Source: JAEMQF01 sp963850525 (GTDB lineage: Bacteria; Pseudomonadota; Gammaproteobacteria; Burkholderiales; Burkholderiaceae_C). Taken from it: 64,000 nt of DNA. How positions within the stretch are numbered: position 1 is the stretch's first letter; every line of letters starts with the position of its first letter. This document shows, piece after piece, positions 26,103 through 34,554 of this stretch. A program made the position numbers and the translations under genes. Under the pieces are notes generated by a model. That model saw only the letters and a list, made by a program, of their open reading frames with translations, made no database searches and was not told the origin of the DNA. The stretch spans positions 124,001 to 188,000 of the forward strand of contig CAWKLQ010000008.1 in assembly GCA_963850525.1 (NCBI GenBank), in the 5' to 3' direction.

Positions 26103-26816
26103 TCACTGCTGCGTTAGCGAATCCGCGTTGATGACGACGCTGACCCCGTGATCCGCCAAGAAGAATGCGTCGATCGCGTCCAGCGCCCGTTCGTCGCGGA
26201 TTCCGGTGCGGTTCAACATCACGACGCTGGCCGGGCCGATGCGCGGGTAGACGCGCAGCTCGCAGTAGTAGCCCGCCGCGCCACCGGCATGGGTGTAGTA
26301 AGCCTCGCCGTTCAGCTGGCCGGTGAACCAGCCGACGCTGCGCGGCAGCTCGCTGCCGCCTGGGCCCAACGCGGGCGTGAACAGCAAGGCACGGCTCCCC
26401 GCCGAGAGATAGTCGTCGCGACCGAGCAGCGCCTGCAAATAGCGCGCGAAGCCGCGTGCGATGCCAATCAGTCCGCCGAAGGCGGCGCCATGGAGGTAGA
26501 GGTTCCGAAGCTGGACCCACCGGCTGCTCCGGGCATCGACAAAGCGGTCGCGGTCGATGAACCAACCCAGAACCAGGTTGAGCAGGCTCCAGCGCTCGAC
26601 GGTGCCGCACGCGTGCTCGCAGGGCTGGGCGATGCTGAAGGCCAGCGTCTCGCCTTCGCCCAGTTGCAGCGGGCAGATCGTACTGCCAAGCGCCGACACT
26701 GAGCAGGCGAAGGAAGCGTGGCGCGCGCTGACCAAGACCTTCGGCGACTTCGATCCCTCAGGCATCGTCCCTCGGCATGCCGGCGCGCTGCTGCAGCTTG
26801 CCGACCGGCGAGTCAA
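26103..26816 (-). pseudogene. Decayed beta-lactamase-fold serine hydrolase (C-terminal part)
   Basis: The C-terminal ~160 residues look like a class C beta-lactamase/esterase-type hydrolase. They include RNLYLHGAAFGGLIGIARGFARYLQALLGR and YTHAGGAAGYYCELRVYP, where HAGG replaces the third active-site motif. The N-terminal ~80 residues are compositionally odd, and no S-x-x-K or Y-x-N motif is found in this frame or in the short neighbouring frames up to ~26946. The gene therefore seems truncated and frameshifted. Function is presumably lost. Confidence 0.6.
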
Positions 26817-26942
26817 GACGACCGGCGGCGGGACAGGTCAACTTGCCACAAGGCTGCTCGCCGTCGGCGAGTGACTGTTTGCAAATCTCCTCCACTGAGC
26901 AATAACGATCCCGCGCGTGAGCGCGTAAGCGTGCGACCTTGC

Positions 26943-27257
26943 TCACGGGCGCACGGCAATTTGATTCTTGACCAACTTCACGCCGTTCACTTTCCAGGCG
27001 ATGGCCTCGGCGCTGGCCTTCTCGGTGGAATTCTTCGCGAACCCGGACAGCATGACGGTGCCATTCAAAGTTTCGACGCGGATGCTGGTGGCGTCGACGT
27101 CGGCATTGCCGACGTAGCGGCCCTTCACGGTGGTCGTGATCGCGGTGTCGTCAACATAGGCGCCCACCGATTCCTGGCCGCGTCTGACTGCGCAGCCCGA
27201 CGCGGCGAGCAGAGCAAATGAAACCACAGCGGCGCCGAGAGTGATGCGAGTGTTCAT
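26943..27257 (-). CDS. BON-domain lipoprotein
   Basis: This 104-residue protein has a lipoprotein signal: MNTRITLGAAVVSFALLAASGC, with lipobox AASGC and Cys22. It carries one BON domain (ITTTVKGRYVGNADVDATSIRVETLNGTVMLSGF...KLVKNQIAV). BON proteins bind membranes or peptidoglycan and often respond to osmotic or envelope stress. ATG 27257 has TTGGAGATTCACC upstream. Confidence 0.85.
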   Translation of the reverse strand: MNTRITLGAAVVSFALLAASGCAVRRGQESVGAYVDDTAITTTVKGRYVGNADVDATSIRVETLNGTVMLSGFAKNSTEKASAEAIAWKVNGVKLVKNQIAVRP

Positions 27258-27381
27258 GGTGAATCTCCAATGGAAGTTGAAACGTGATCGGCTTGAACGG
27301 GCGGTGACGAGTGCCACTGCCCTGGTGCGCCGCCTTTGCGCCGAGCTTGCGTGCAAGTCTGCGGGCAAAGAGGCGCCCATG

Positions 27382-27406
27382 GGCTGCGACCTCCTTGGTC
27401 GCAGCC
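27382..27406. terminator. Strong 10-bp hairpin downstream of the ice-binding-like gene
   Basis: GGCTGCGACC and GGTCGCAGCC form a perfect stem around a 5-base loop, just after the stop of the ice-binding-like gene (minus strand). No U-run follows on either strand, so it is a weak intrinsic-terminator candidate. The minus strand across it also reads as a short frame starting ATG-GCT-GCG after AAGGAGG, an alternative explanation. Confidence 0.35.
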
Positions 27407-27425
27407 ATGGCCCTCCTTGCTCTAC

Positions 27426-29234
27426 TTACAGGGCGGGCTGGGTCACCGCATTCTTCTGAAGCGTGACGGCGGTCTGTGCCAGCAGCCGGCCGTTCGCCGA
27501 TGCGCCGGTGTTCACAGCAATCATCGTCTTGGCCAGCACGATGCCTTCAAAGTGCGCGGTCGTTCCGATCGTCACTGCGCCGGCGACCTGCCAGAACACG
27601 TTCTTCGCTTGCGCACCGCCAGTCAGCGTCACCCGGGTCGCGTTGGCCTGGGTCAGGGTTCCGGCGATCTGGAAGATGAAGACATCGTTCGGGCCACCCG
27701 ACAGCGTGACATTCGTCGAGATCAAGACACCCGTGCCCCACTTGTAGAGGCCGGGAACGAGCGTCAGCCCGCCGATCTCGCCGCCACCCAGTTCGGTGAA
27801 GTTGGGCGAGCTGCGTCCGGCAGCGTCGGTGTACGCGAGTTCCATGTCGCCCACCGCCGAGGTCAGCAGCGTGGCGTTGGTCGTCGTGCACGGCAGCGGG
27901 CCGGCGGCGTCGACGGAGTAGACCTTGCCGGTCTTCACTTCGCCGCAGGTCAGGCCGATTGCCGCACCGGTGATGGGGCTGGCGCCAACGTCACCATTGA
28001 TCACGGATGCGAAGACGTCCGTGATCCCCGACTTGGTGAGGATCGCGAAAGTACCGGCTGCGCCAAGGCTGACCGGCGCTTGCCCGGTCGATGCGACGGG
28101 CTTGGTCCTGAAGACCAGGACCAGGGGAGCGGCCATGACGCCTCCCTTCGCGGTTTTGGCCCCCTTGCTCATCGTCGCGGTGTACTCGGTATTCGGCGTG
28201 AGGGCGTTGGCGCTTGGCGTAAATGTTGCCACCGTGTTTTCGGCGTTCATCGAGACGGTACCGGGAATGTCGTTTCCGGTGGACTCTTTGAGCGTGAACG
28301 TCAGCAGCATTCCGGCCGGCGACGAAACGATTGTTGCCGGGTCCATGGACTGGCCGAAGGTCACGGCGACTTGCGTCCCGGTCACCACGTTAAAAGCGTT
28401 GTTGGTGCTGGTCGGCAGCACCGCCACGGCATCCGGCTGGGTCACCGCGTTCTGTTGCAGCGTGACGGCGGTCTGTGCCAGCAGCCGGCCGTTCGCCGAT
28501 GCGCCGGTGTTCACAGCAATCATCGTCTTGGCCAGCACGATGCCTTCAAAGTGCGCGGTCGTTCCGATCGTCACTGCGCCGGCGACCTGCCAGAACACGT
28601 TCTTCGCTTGCGCACCGCCAGTCAGCGTCACCCGGGTCGCGTTGGCCTGGGTCAGGGTTCCGGCGATCTGGAAGATGAAGACATCGTTCGGGCCACCCGA
28701 CAGCGTGACATTCGTCGAGATCAAGACACCCGTGCCCCACTTGTAGAGGCCGGGAACGAGCGTCAGCCCGCCGATCTCGCCGCCACCCAGTTCGGTGAAG
28801 TTGGGCGAGCTGCGTCCGGCAGCGTCGGTGTACGCGAGTTCCATGTCGCCCACCGCCGAGGTCAGCAGCGTGGCGTTGGTCGTCGTGCACGGCAGCGGGC
28901 CGGCGGCGTCGACGGAGTAGACCTTGCCGGTCTTCACTTCGCCGCAGGTCAGGCCGATTGCCGCACCGGTGATGGGGCTCGCGCCGACGTCGCCATTGAT
29001 CGCCGATTCAAAGACGTCCGTGATCCCGGATTTGGTGAGGATTGCGAAAGTACCGGCTGCGCCGAGCTGTACCGGCGCTTGCAAAGTCGATGCGCCGGGG
29101 TTTGCGTCCGGTGCACCCGCAGGCGCCGCGGTAGGCGCACCAATTTCGCCACCGCCGCATGCGGCCAAAACAGCGGCCAACACGATTGCGCTCAAGCGCG
29201 TCTGTGGTTTGAGTGAGGTTCGAAAGTTCTTCAT
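27426..29234 (-). CDS. Ice-binding-like (DUF3494) lipoprotein with two near-identical domains
   Basis: This 602-residue surface protein has a lipoprotein-type start (signal helix SAIVLAAVLAACGGG, Cys at about 26) and a Pro/Ala linker. Two DUF3494/ice-binding-like beta-solenoid domains (VQLGAAGTFAILTKSGITDV ... HFEGIVLAKTMIAVNTGASANGRLLAQTAVTLQ) are joined by a ~100-residue SbsA-type Ig-like domain (NNAFNVVTGTQVAVTFGQSMDP...NTEYTATMSKGAK). DUF3494 domains bind ice in cold-adapted bacteria, but many mesophilic relatives act as adhesins. The two domains are almost identical at DNA level with a 999-bp period. Start ATG 29234; only a weak ribosome site is seen. Confidence 0.85.
   Translation of the reverse strand: MKNFRTSLKPQTRLSAIVLAAVLAACGGGEIGAPTAAPAGAPDANPGASTLQAPVQLGAAGTFAILTKSGITDVFESAINGDVGASPITGAAIGLTCGEVKTGKVYSVDAAGPLPCTTTNATLLTSAVGDMELAYTDAAGRSSPNFTELGGGEIGGLTLVPGLYKWGTGVLISTNVTLSGGPNDVFIFQIAGTLTQANATRVTLTGGAQAKNVFWQVAGAVTIGTTAHFEGIVLAKTMIAVNTGASANGRLLAQTAVTLQQNAVTQPDAVAVLPTSTNNAFNVVTGTQVAVTFGQSMDPATIVSSPAGMLLTFTLKESTGNDIPGTVSMNAENTVATFTPSANALTPNTEYTATMSKGAKTAKGGVMAAPLVLVFRTKPVASTGQAPVSLGAAGTFAILTKSGITDVFASVINGDVGASPITGAAIGLTCGEVKTGKVYSVDAAGPLPCTTTNATLLTSAVGDMELAYTDAAGRSSPNFTELGGGEIGGLTLVPGLYKWGTGVLISTNVTLSGGPNDVFIFQIAGTLTQANATRVTLTGGAQAKNVFWQVAGAVTIGTTAHFEGIVLAKTMIAVNTGASANGRLLAQTAVTLQKNAVTQPAL
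27460..27980. repeat. Direct repeat copy A within the ice-binding-like gene
   Basis: About 521 bp identical by eye to 28459-28979, an offset of 999 bp (333 codons). It covers most of the C-terminal DUF3494 domain. The sequence diverges sharply at both ends, which looks like recent duplication or gene conversion. Confidence 0.9.
28459..28979. repeat. Direct repeat copy B within the ice-binding-like gene
   Basis: Second copy of the 521-bp identical block, encoding the N-terminal DUF3494 domain. The intervening ~478 bp encode the Ig-like linker. Recombination between copies would delete exactly 333 codons and keep the frame. Confidence 0.9.
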
Positions 29235-29378
29235 ATATTTCCTTGATTGCTGAAGTGCGCGTCATGCGCTTTAACAGGATTTCGCCATGCTTGTGTCTTA
29301 CGACGTTGGCGAATCCCCAGTCTCTTTTTTTCCGAATCGGATCGATCAACACTGAGGTGATTCGTCGCAGAAACGGTT

Positions 29379-29615
29379 TTACGCGCCTCGATCGAGAAGT
29401 TCTGCTAGGTGGCGCACACAAGGTGCACTGAAGTCCCGACCGACCAATGCCCTCGCGGAGAAGTAGTTGATTCGCTCGCGTTCGCTGAGCGCATCCAGGT
29501 CGACTCGGCCAGCCGCATCGCAGTGGAACGCGTAGCCGCGGCCCCTGTCGAACAGCGACTGAAATCGCAGATCGAAGCCAGTGGGGTGGTTCGAGGAGGG
29601 CGACGATGTGTTCAT
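29379..29615 (-). CDS. Small conserved-type hypothetical protein (78 aa)
   Basis: The frame from ATG 29615 gives MNTSSPSSNHPTGFDLRFQS, then LFDRGRGYAFHCDAAGRVDLDALSERERINYF and a tail RHLAELLDRGA. I recall this pattern (GFDLRFQSLF...GRGYAFPCDA...VDLDALSER) from small uncharacterised proteins of Burkholderiales, but no function is known to me. There is no signal or membrane segment. A CGGGAG-type site lies upstream. A decayed copy of its 3' end lies at 29666-29735. Confidence 0.6.
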   Translation of the reverse strand: MNTSSPSSNHPTGFDLRFQSLFDRGRGYAFHCDAAGRVDLDALSERERINYFSARALVGRDFSAPCVRHLAELLDRGA

Positions 29616-29665
29616 GGCAATGCTCCCGTTGCGTGGCGAGCGAGATCGTTCGTCACGAAAACGTT

Positions 29666-29735
29666 TTAGACCCTTCGATCGAAATGTTCTGCGAGGTGGC
29701 GCGCACAACGTGGGAGGAACTTCTCTCGCGGGTTA
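29666..29735 (-). pseudogene. Remnant of a tandem copy of the 78-aa gene (3' end only)
   Basis: The frame reads NPREKFLPRCARHLAEHFDRRV followed by TAA, matching the tail VGRDFSAPCVRHLAELLDRGA of the intact gene. The bases after both stops are also related (AAAACGTTTTCGTGACGAAC here against AAAACCGTTTCTGCGACGAA). The two sequences appear to be the tails of a former tandem pair whose middle was lost. Confidence 0.45.
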
Positions 29736-29874
29736 ACCGCGCTACCATGCGCCGTTGCCACATGCGGCCGAGCGTTCACCCGCGGCGTGTCGCAGACGGT
29801 CGCGCGCTGTGCTGCACCTCCGACAAGCGCGGTCCTCGCCAAGGAGGCTTGCAAAGCTCTCGAGGAAGTGCGCC

Positions 29875-32424
29875 ATGGTTGAAACCGGAATCGGAACCAG
29901 CGACCCTGGGGCGAAGCTTGGCAACACCAAGGGGCGTCGCAAGGAAACGTTGCTCAAGACGGGGGCCTTGCAGAAGGCGATTTTCAACAGCGCCAATTTC
30001 TCCAGCATCGCCACGGATGCGAAGGGCGTGATTCAGATCTTCAACGTCGGCGCCGAACGCATGCTGGGCTACGCCGCCGCCGACGTGGTGAACAAGATCA
30101 CTCCCGCGGACATTTCCGATCCGCAGGAAATCATCGTGCGCGCTCAGGCGCTGAGCGTCGAGCTCGGAACAAAGATCGCGCCGGGCTTCGACGCCTTGGT
30201 GTTCAAGGCCTCGCGCGGCATCGAGGACATCTACGAGCTGACCTACATCCGCAAAGACGGCAGCCGCTTCCCTGCGGTTGTGTCGGTCACGGCGCTGCGC
30301 GACGTGCACAACGCCATCATCGGCTACCTGCTGATCGGTACCGACAACACGGCGCGCAAACATGCGGAAGCGGCGCTGCTCAAGGCCGGGGCCTTGCAGA
30401 ACGCGATCTTCAACAGCGCCAACTTCTCGAGCATCGCCACGGATGCGAAGGGCGTCATTCAAATCTTCAACGTCGGCGCCGAGCGCATGCTGGGCTACGC
30501 CGCCGCTGACGTGGTGAACAAGATCACGCCTGCCGAGATTTCCGACCCGCAGGAAGTGATCGCACGGGCCAGGGCGCTGAGCGTCGAGCTCGCGACGACG
30601 ATTTCGCCGGGCTTCGAAGCCCTCGTGTTCAAGGCCTCGCGCGGCATCGAAGACATCTACGAGCTGACCTACATCCGCAAGGACGGCAGCCGCTTCTCCG
30701 CGATCGTGTCGGTCACGGCCTTGCGCGACGCGCAGGAAGCGATCATCGGCTATCTGCTGATCGGCACCGACAACACCGCCCGAAAACAGGTTGAAGCCGA
30801 ACAGAAGAAGCTCGATCAACGGCTGCGCGACCAGCAGTTCTACACGCGCTCGCTCATCGAATCGAACATCGACGCGCTCATGACGACCGATCCGTCGGGC
30901 ATCATTTCTGACGTCAACAAACAGATGGAGGCGCTCACCGGTTGCACGCGCGACGAGTTGATCGGTGCGCCGTTCAAGAACTACTTCACCGACCCGCAAC
31001 GCGCCGAAGCGGGGATCAAGCGGGTCTTGAGCGAAAACAAAGTGACCGACTACGAGCTCACGGCGCGCGCCCGAGACGGCAGGCAAACGGTTGTTTCCTA
31101 CAACGCGACCACGTTCTACGATCGCGACCGCAATCTGCAAGGCGTGTTTGCCGCCGCGCGCGACGTGACGGAACGCCAACTTCTGGACCAGGCGCTGCGC
31201 GAGACCAACGTCGCGCTGGAAAGCGCCAGGTTCGCGGCGGAAAAGGCGAACCTCGCAAAGTCGGACTTCCTGTCGAGCATGAGTCACGAGCTGCGCTCGC
31301 CGCTGAATGCGATTCTTGGCTTCGCCCAGTTGATCGACTCGGGGTCGCCGACGCCCACGCCGAATCAGAAGTCGAGCGTGGATCAGATCCTTCAGGCGGG
31401 GTGGTACCTGCTGGAGTTGATCAACGAAATTCTCGATCTCGCGTTGATCGAGTCCGGCAAGTTGTCGCTGTCCAAGGAGCCCTTATCGCTCGGCGAAGTG
31501 TTGGCCGATTGCGAAGCCATGATCGAGCCGCAGGCACAAACGAGCGGCATCCGGGTCGGATTTCCCCAGTTCGACCACCCCTGTTATGTGAGTGCCGACA
31601 GGACCCGGACCAAGCAGATCCTCATCAACCTGCTGTCCAACGCGATCAAATACAACCGCGCGGGAGGTCAGGTCGACGTGAAGTGCAGCGTGACTGCCGC
31701 GCAGCGCATGCGCATCAGCGTTCACGATACGGGCCAAGGGCTGCTCCCGGAAAAACTCGGCCAACTGTTCCAGCCGTTCAATCGTCTCGGGCAAGAGGGC
31801 GGAGATACCGAAGGGACGGGCATCGGCCTGGTGGTGAGCAAGCGCTTGGTGGAATTGATGGGCGGCGAAATCGGCGCGGAAAGCCAGGTCGGGGTGGGCA
31901 GCGTGTTCTGGATCGAGCTGGATTCGAGCGCCGCACCGCAACTGGGCGCCGAATCCGTGCAAGCCAAGGCCGCCGCGGGGCAGGGTTTGCCGGTTCAATC
32001 CGGTGTGCAGACCTGCACCTTGCTGTGTGTCGAGGACAACCCGGCGAACTTGATGCTGATCGAGAAACTCGTCGCACGCCGACCCGAGATACGCTTGCTG
32101 AGCGCGAGGGACGGCACGCTCGGCATAAAAATCGCGCGCGACGCGGGGCCCGACGTCATCCTGATGGACATCAATTTGCCCGGCATCACCGGCATCCAGG
32201 CTCTGAAACTCCTGGCCACGGACCCGGCAACGGCGCATATTCCGGTGATCGCGCTCAGCGCCAACGCCATGCCCCGCGACATCGAAAAAGGTCTGGAGGC
32301 GGGATTCTTCCGCTACCTCACCAAACCGATCCGGGTGGGCGAGTTGATGGACACGCTGGACCTCGGCTTCAAACTCGCGGCGAGCCGTTCACCCCAAGCA
32401 AGATCGCAGGCAGACAAGCCATGA
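29875..32424 (+). CDS. Hybrid sensor histidine kinase (PAS-PAS-PAS-HK-REC)
   Basis: This 849-residue soluble kinase has no membrane helices. PAS domains lie at about 30-160 and 172-302 and are nearly identical (GALQKAIFNSANFSSIATDA against GALQNAIFNSANFSSIATDA). A third PAS lies at ~315-440. The kinase has its phospho-acceptor at His471 (SMSHELRSPLNAILGF), N-box ILINLLSNAIKYN and G-boxes DTGQGLLPEKLG and GTGIGLVVSKRL. A REC domain (LLCVEDNPANLMLIEKL) carries phospho-acceptor Asp765 (ILMDINLPGITG). The start ATG 29875 has GAGGAAG upstream. The stop overlaps the next regulator gene (ATGA), so the pair forms one signalling unit. The ligand is unknown; cytoplasmic PAS suggests a redox or small-molecule signal. 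Confidence 0.93.
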   Translation: MVETGIGTSDPGAKLGNTKGRRKETLLKTGALQKAIFNSANFSSIATDAKGVIQIFNVGAERMLGYAAADVVNKITPADISDPQEIIVRAQALSVELGTKIAPGFDALVFKASRGIEDIYELTYIRKDGSRFPAVVSVTALRDVHNAIIGYLLIGTDNTARKHAEAALLKAGALQNAIFNSANFSSIATDAKGVIQIFNVGAERMLGYAAADVVNKITPAEISDPQEVIARARALSVELATTISPGFEALVFKASRGIEDIYELTYIRKDGSRFSAIVSVTALRDAQEAIIGYLLIGTDNTARKQVEAEQKKLDQRLRDQQFYTRSLIESNIDALMTTDPSGIISDVNKQMEALTGCTRDELIGAPFKNYFTDPQRAEAGIKRVLSENKVTDYELTARARDGRQTVVSYNATTFYDRDRNLQGVFAAARDVTERQLLDQALRETNVALESARFAAEKANLAKSDFLSSMSHELRSPLNAILGFAQLIDSGSPTPTPNQKSSVDQILQAGWYLLELINEILDLALIESGKLSLSKEPLSLGEVLADCEAMIEPQAQTSGIRVGFPQFDHPCYVSADRTRTKQILINLLSNAIKYNRAGGQVDVKCSVTAAQRMRISVHDTGQGLLPEKLGQLFQPFNRLGQEGGDTEGTGIGLVVSKRLVELMGGEIGAESQVGVGSVFWIELDSSAAPQLGAESVQAKAAAGQGLPVQSGVQTCTLLCVEDNPANLMLIEKLVARRPEIRLLSARDGTLGIKIARDAGPDVILMDINLPGITGIQALKLLATDPATAHIPVIALSANAMPRDIEKGLEAGFFRYLTKPIRVGELMDTLDLGFKLAASRSPQARSQADKP

Positions 32425-33242
32425 TCGCCGCACACGAACTCCTGAGCGCCGGCATTCTGATCGTCGACGATCAGCCCGCCAACGTGCAGCTGCTCGAGCA
32501 ATTGCTGCATGAGGCCGGATACGCCAATGTCGCCTCGACAATGGATCCGCTTGCGGTGTGCGCGCTGCATCGTGCGAACCGCTACGACCTGATCCTGCTC
32601 GACCTGCAGATGCCGGGCATGGACGGGTTCCAGGTGATGCAAGGGCTCGCGGCCGACGCCGCCGACAGCTACCTGCCGGTGATCGTTCTCACAGCCCAAC
32701 CGAGCCACAAGCTGCGCGCCTTGCAGGCCGGGGCCAAGGATTTCATCAGCAAGCCGTTCGACCTGCTCGAAGTCAAGACGCGCATTCACAACATGCTCGA
32801 GGTGCGGCTGCTTTACAACAAACTGGAAGACCACAACCGCTTGCTCGAGCAGACCGTCCTGGAGCGAACCGCGGAACTGCGGGAAAGCGAAGCACGCTTT
32901 CGCAGACTGACGGAACTGGCCTCCGACTGGTACTGGGAGCAAGACGATCGCGGGGAATTCACGCATGTCTCCGGCCCGCTCGAAGAACTCCTGGGAACCG
33001 GGGTCGCCTCCTTCATGGGAGCGGCAAGCGAAGACGCGCCGACGGGATGGAATCTGGCCGAGCGCGAAGCACTGCATGCAAAGATCGTTGCCCGCCAGCC
33101 CTTCCTGGACTTTGCGTTCAGCCGCACGAATACCGACGGCTCGCAGAGGCAGTTTCGTGTCAGCGGCGAACCGATGTTCAACCTGTCGGGCCGCTTCATC
33201 GGGTACCGTGGAATCGGCATCGAAGTGGCCGCAAGAGCCTAG
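32421..33242 (+). CDS. Response regulator with REC and PAS domains
   Basis: This 273-residue protein has a REC domain (ILIVDDQPANVQLLEQLL; phospho-acceptor Asp61 in LILLDLQMPGMDGF; conserved Lys in DFISKPFDLLEVKTRI). A coiled-coil linker (LYNKLEDHNRLLEQTVLERTAELRESEARFR) and a PAS domain (LTELASDWYWEQDDRGEFTHVSG) follow. It has no output enzyme or DNA-binding domain, so it may relay to the kinase upstream or to another partner. Translationally coupled to the kinase. Confidence 0.9.
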   Translation: MIAAHELLSAGILIVDDQPANVQLLEQLLHEAGYANVASTMDPLAVCALHRANRYDLILLDLQMPGMDGFQVMQGLAADAADSYLPVIVLTAQPSHKLRALQAGAKDFISKPFDLLEVKTRIHNMLEVRLLYNKLEDHNRLLEQTVLERTAELRESEARFRRLTELASDWYWEQDDRGEFTHVSGPLEELLGTGVASFMGAASEDAPTGWNLAEREALHAKIVARQPFLDFAFSRTNTDGSQRQFRVSGEPMFNLSGRFIGYRGIGIEVAARA

Positions 33243-33275
33243 CGCCGGCCAAGCGCGGCACGTCGACACTTGGCC

Positions 33276-34019
33276 ATGCACCCCTCGCACAGCCCGAATC
33301 AGAATCGCCTGCTGGCGGCTTTGCCCGAGGCGCAGTTCGAACCCTTGGCTGAGCATCTGAAATTGGTTGCAATGCCGCTCGGTGAAATGGTCTACGAGCC
33401 CGGCCGACAGATGCAGCACGCCTATTTCCCCACCACGGCCATCGTGTCGCTGCACTGTGTCATGGAGTCTGGTGCATCGACCGAAGCCGCGGGGGTGGGC
33501 CATGAAGGTGTCGTCGGGATTTCGCTGGTCATGGGAGGCGACACGACGCCCAGCTCCGCAGTCGTGCAGACAGCGGGACACGCTTATCGCCTGGAGCGCA
33601 GCTTGCTCAAGCAGGAATTCAATCGCGCCGGCGTGTTGCAGAACTTGTTGTTGCGCTATACGCAGGTGCTGCTGACGCAAATGGCGCAGACTGCGGCGTG
33701 CATTCGGCACCATTCGGTGGAGCAGCAGTTGAGCCGCTGGCTGTTGTTGACCCTTGATCGCTTGACCCTGGGCGACGTGTACTCGCGTGAATTCGTCATG
33801 ACCCAGGAACTGGTCGCCAGCATTCTCGGCGTGCGCCGCGAAAGCATTGCCCTGGCCGCCGGCAAGTTGCAGCACGACGGCGTCATTCGCTACCGTCGTG
33901 GCCACATTTCAGTGCTTGACCGGCGAGCACTGGAGACCCGCGCTTGCGAGTGCTACGCCGTGGTCAAAAACGAAACGAGCCGGCTGCTAGGCGACGTGCT
34001 CTACCGCCAGGGTGCTTGA
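33276..34019 (+). CDS. Crp/Fnr-family transcriptional regulator without FNR cysteines
   Basis: This 247-residue protein has a cyclic-nucleotide-binding-like domain (about 20-140; LGEMVYEPGRQMQHAYFPTTAIVSL, VGHEGVVGISLVMGG). A Crp-type winged helix follows (MTQELVASILGVRRESIALAAGKLQHDGVIRYRRGHISVLDR). The N-terminal Cys cluster of FNR is missing. The recognition helix reads GVRRESIALA rather than the FNR (VSRETVSR) form, so it may not bind TTGAT boxes. Members with this recognition helix are common in betaproteobacteria. It starts 33 bp after the REC-PAS gene and may share its transcript. Confidence 0.88.
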   Translation: MHPSHSPNQNRLLAALPEAQFEPLAEHLKLVAMPLGEMVYEPGRQMQHAYFPTTAIVSLHCVMESGASTEAAGVGHEGVVGISLVMGGDTTPSSAVVQTAGHAYRLERSLLKQEFNRAGVLQNLLLRYTQVLLTQMAQTAACIRHHSVEQQLSRWLLLTLDRLTLGDVYSREFVMTQELVASILGVRRESIALAAGKLQHDGVIRYRRGHISVLDRRALETRACECYAVVKNETSRLLGDVLYRQGA

Positions 34020-34129
34020 GCCGTGACTGCGCGCGGCGGCTGAGACCAGCACCACCCAAGGGTTGAGCCTGAAGGTTTCGCCGGAGCGCGGGCGCATTGA
34101 TCGGCAGTGCCTTGCGCCCAGGCTGCTCG

Positions 34130-34471
34130 CTAGCGTGCCTTGTATTCGAACTTTGCCTCGGTCGCGCCGCTGACGCCTGGCCGCTGAATCTGTGCGGTGA
34201 TCGCATAAATGCTCGGGCCGGACATGTGGAAATAGGCCCGTAGCTGATCGTGTTGTTGGTCGAGATGATCTCCAGCGCCTTCGATTCGGTACCGATTGGA
34301 TCGGCCACCTTGACCTTGACCTGCGCGTCGCTGATGGCGCGATGCGTCTGCGCATCGAAGAGCGAGATGTTGATTCACATCAACGCGCGGCGCGGTCTTG
34401 CCCGATCGAGTGCGACAGCAGCGCGTACCACCTTGGGCACGAAGCGGCACTGTCCGCGGGGCTTGACCCAC
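34130..34471 (-). pseudogene. Frameshifted remnant of a small periplasmic-type protein
   Basis: On the minus strand one frame gives INISLFDAQTHRAISDAQVK, then VKVADPIGTESKALEIISTNNTISYG. A second frame continues YFHMSGPSIYAITAQIQRPG and VSGATEAKFEYKAR to the stop at 34130. The join (about 34235) needs a one-base shift, so the gene is broken or the sequence has an indel error. The pattern suggests a small beta-sandwich periplasmic domain; the family is not recognised. The upstream edge overlaps the FNR box at 34370. Confidence 0.5.
34370..34383. promoter_or_regulatory. Perfect FNR/Anr consensus box
   Basis: TTGAT-TCAC-ATCAA is an exact match to TTGAT-N4-ATCAA. It lies about 178 bp upstream of the ABC transporter start (plus strand) and at the head of the broken minus-strand gene, so it could once have served either. 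Exact matches are rare by chance in DNA this GC-rich. Confidence 0.6.
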
Positions 34472-34554
34472 GTCACGACAACTCGCACCCGAAACCGCTA
34501 AGGTTGAGTAGTACTTCTGCTTCTCCTCGCCGGGCGTTTGGCCCGGCGTTCGCG

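Noticed and set aside
27460..28979. Long direct repeats considered as flanks of a composite transposon.
   Set aside because: The repeats are in-frame protein domains of one gene and no transposase is between them.
29008..29421. Minus-strand frame (137 codons) covering the promoter of the ice-binding-like gene.
   Set aside because: Most of it overlaps the firm 602-codon gene out of frame, and the rest lies in the gap before it.
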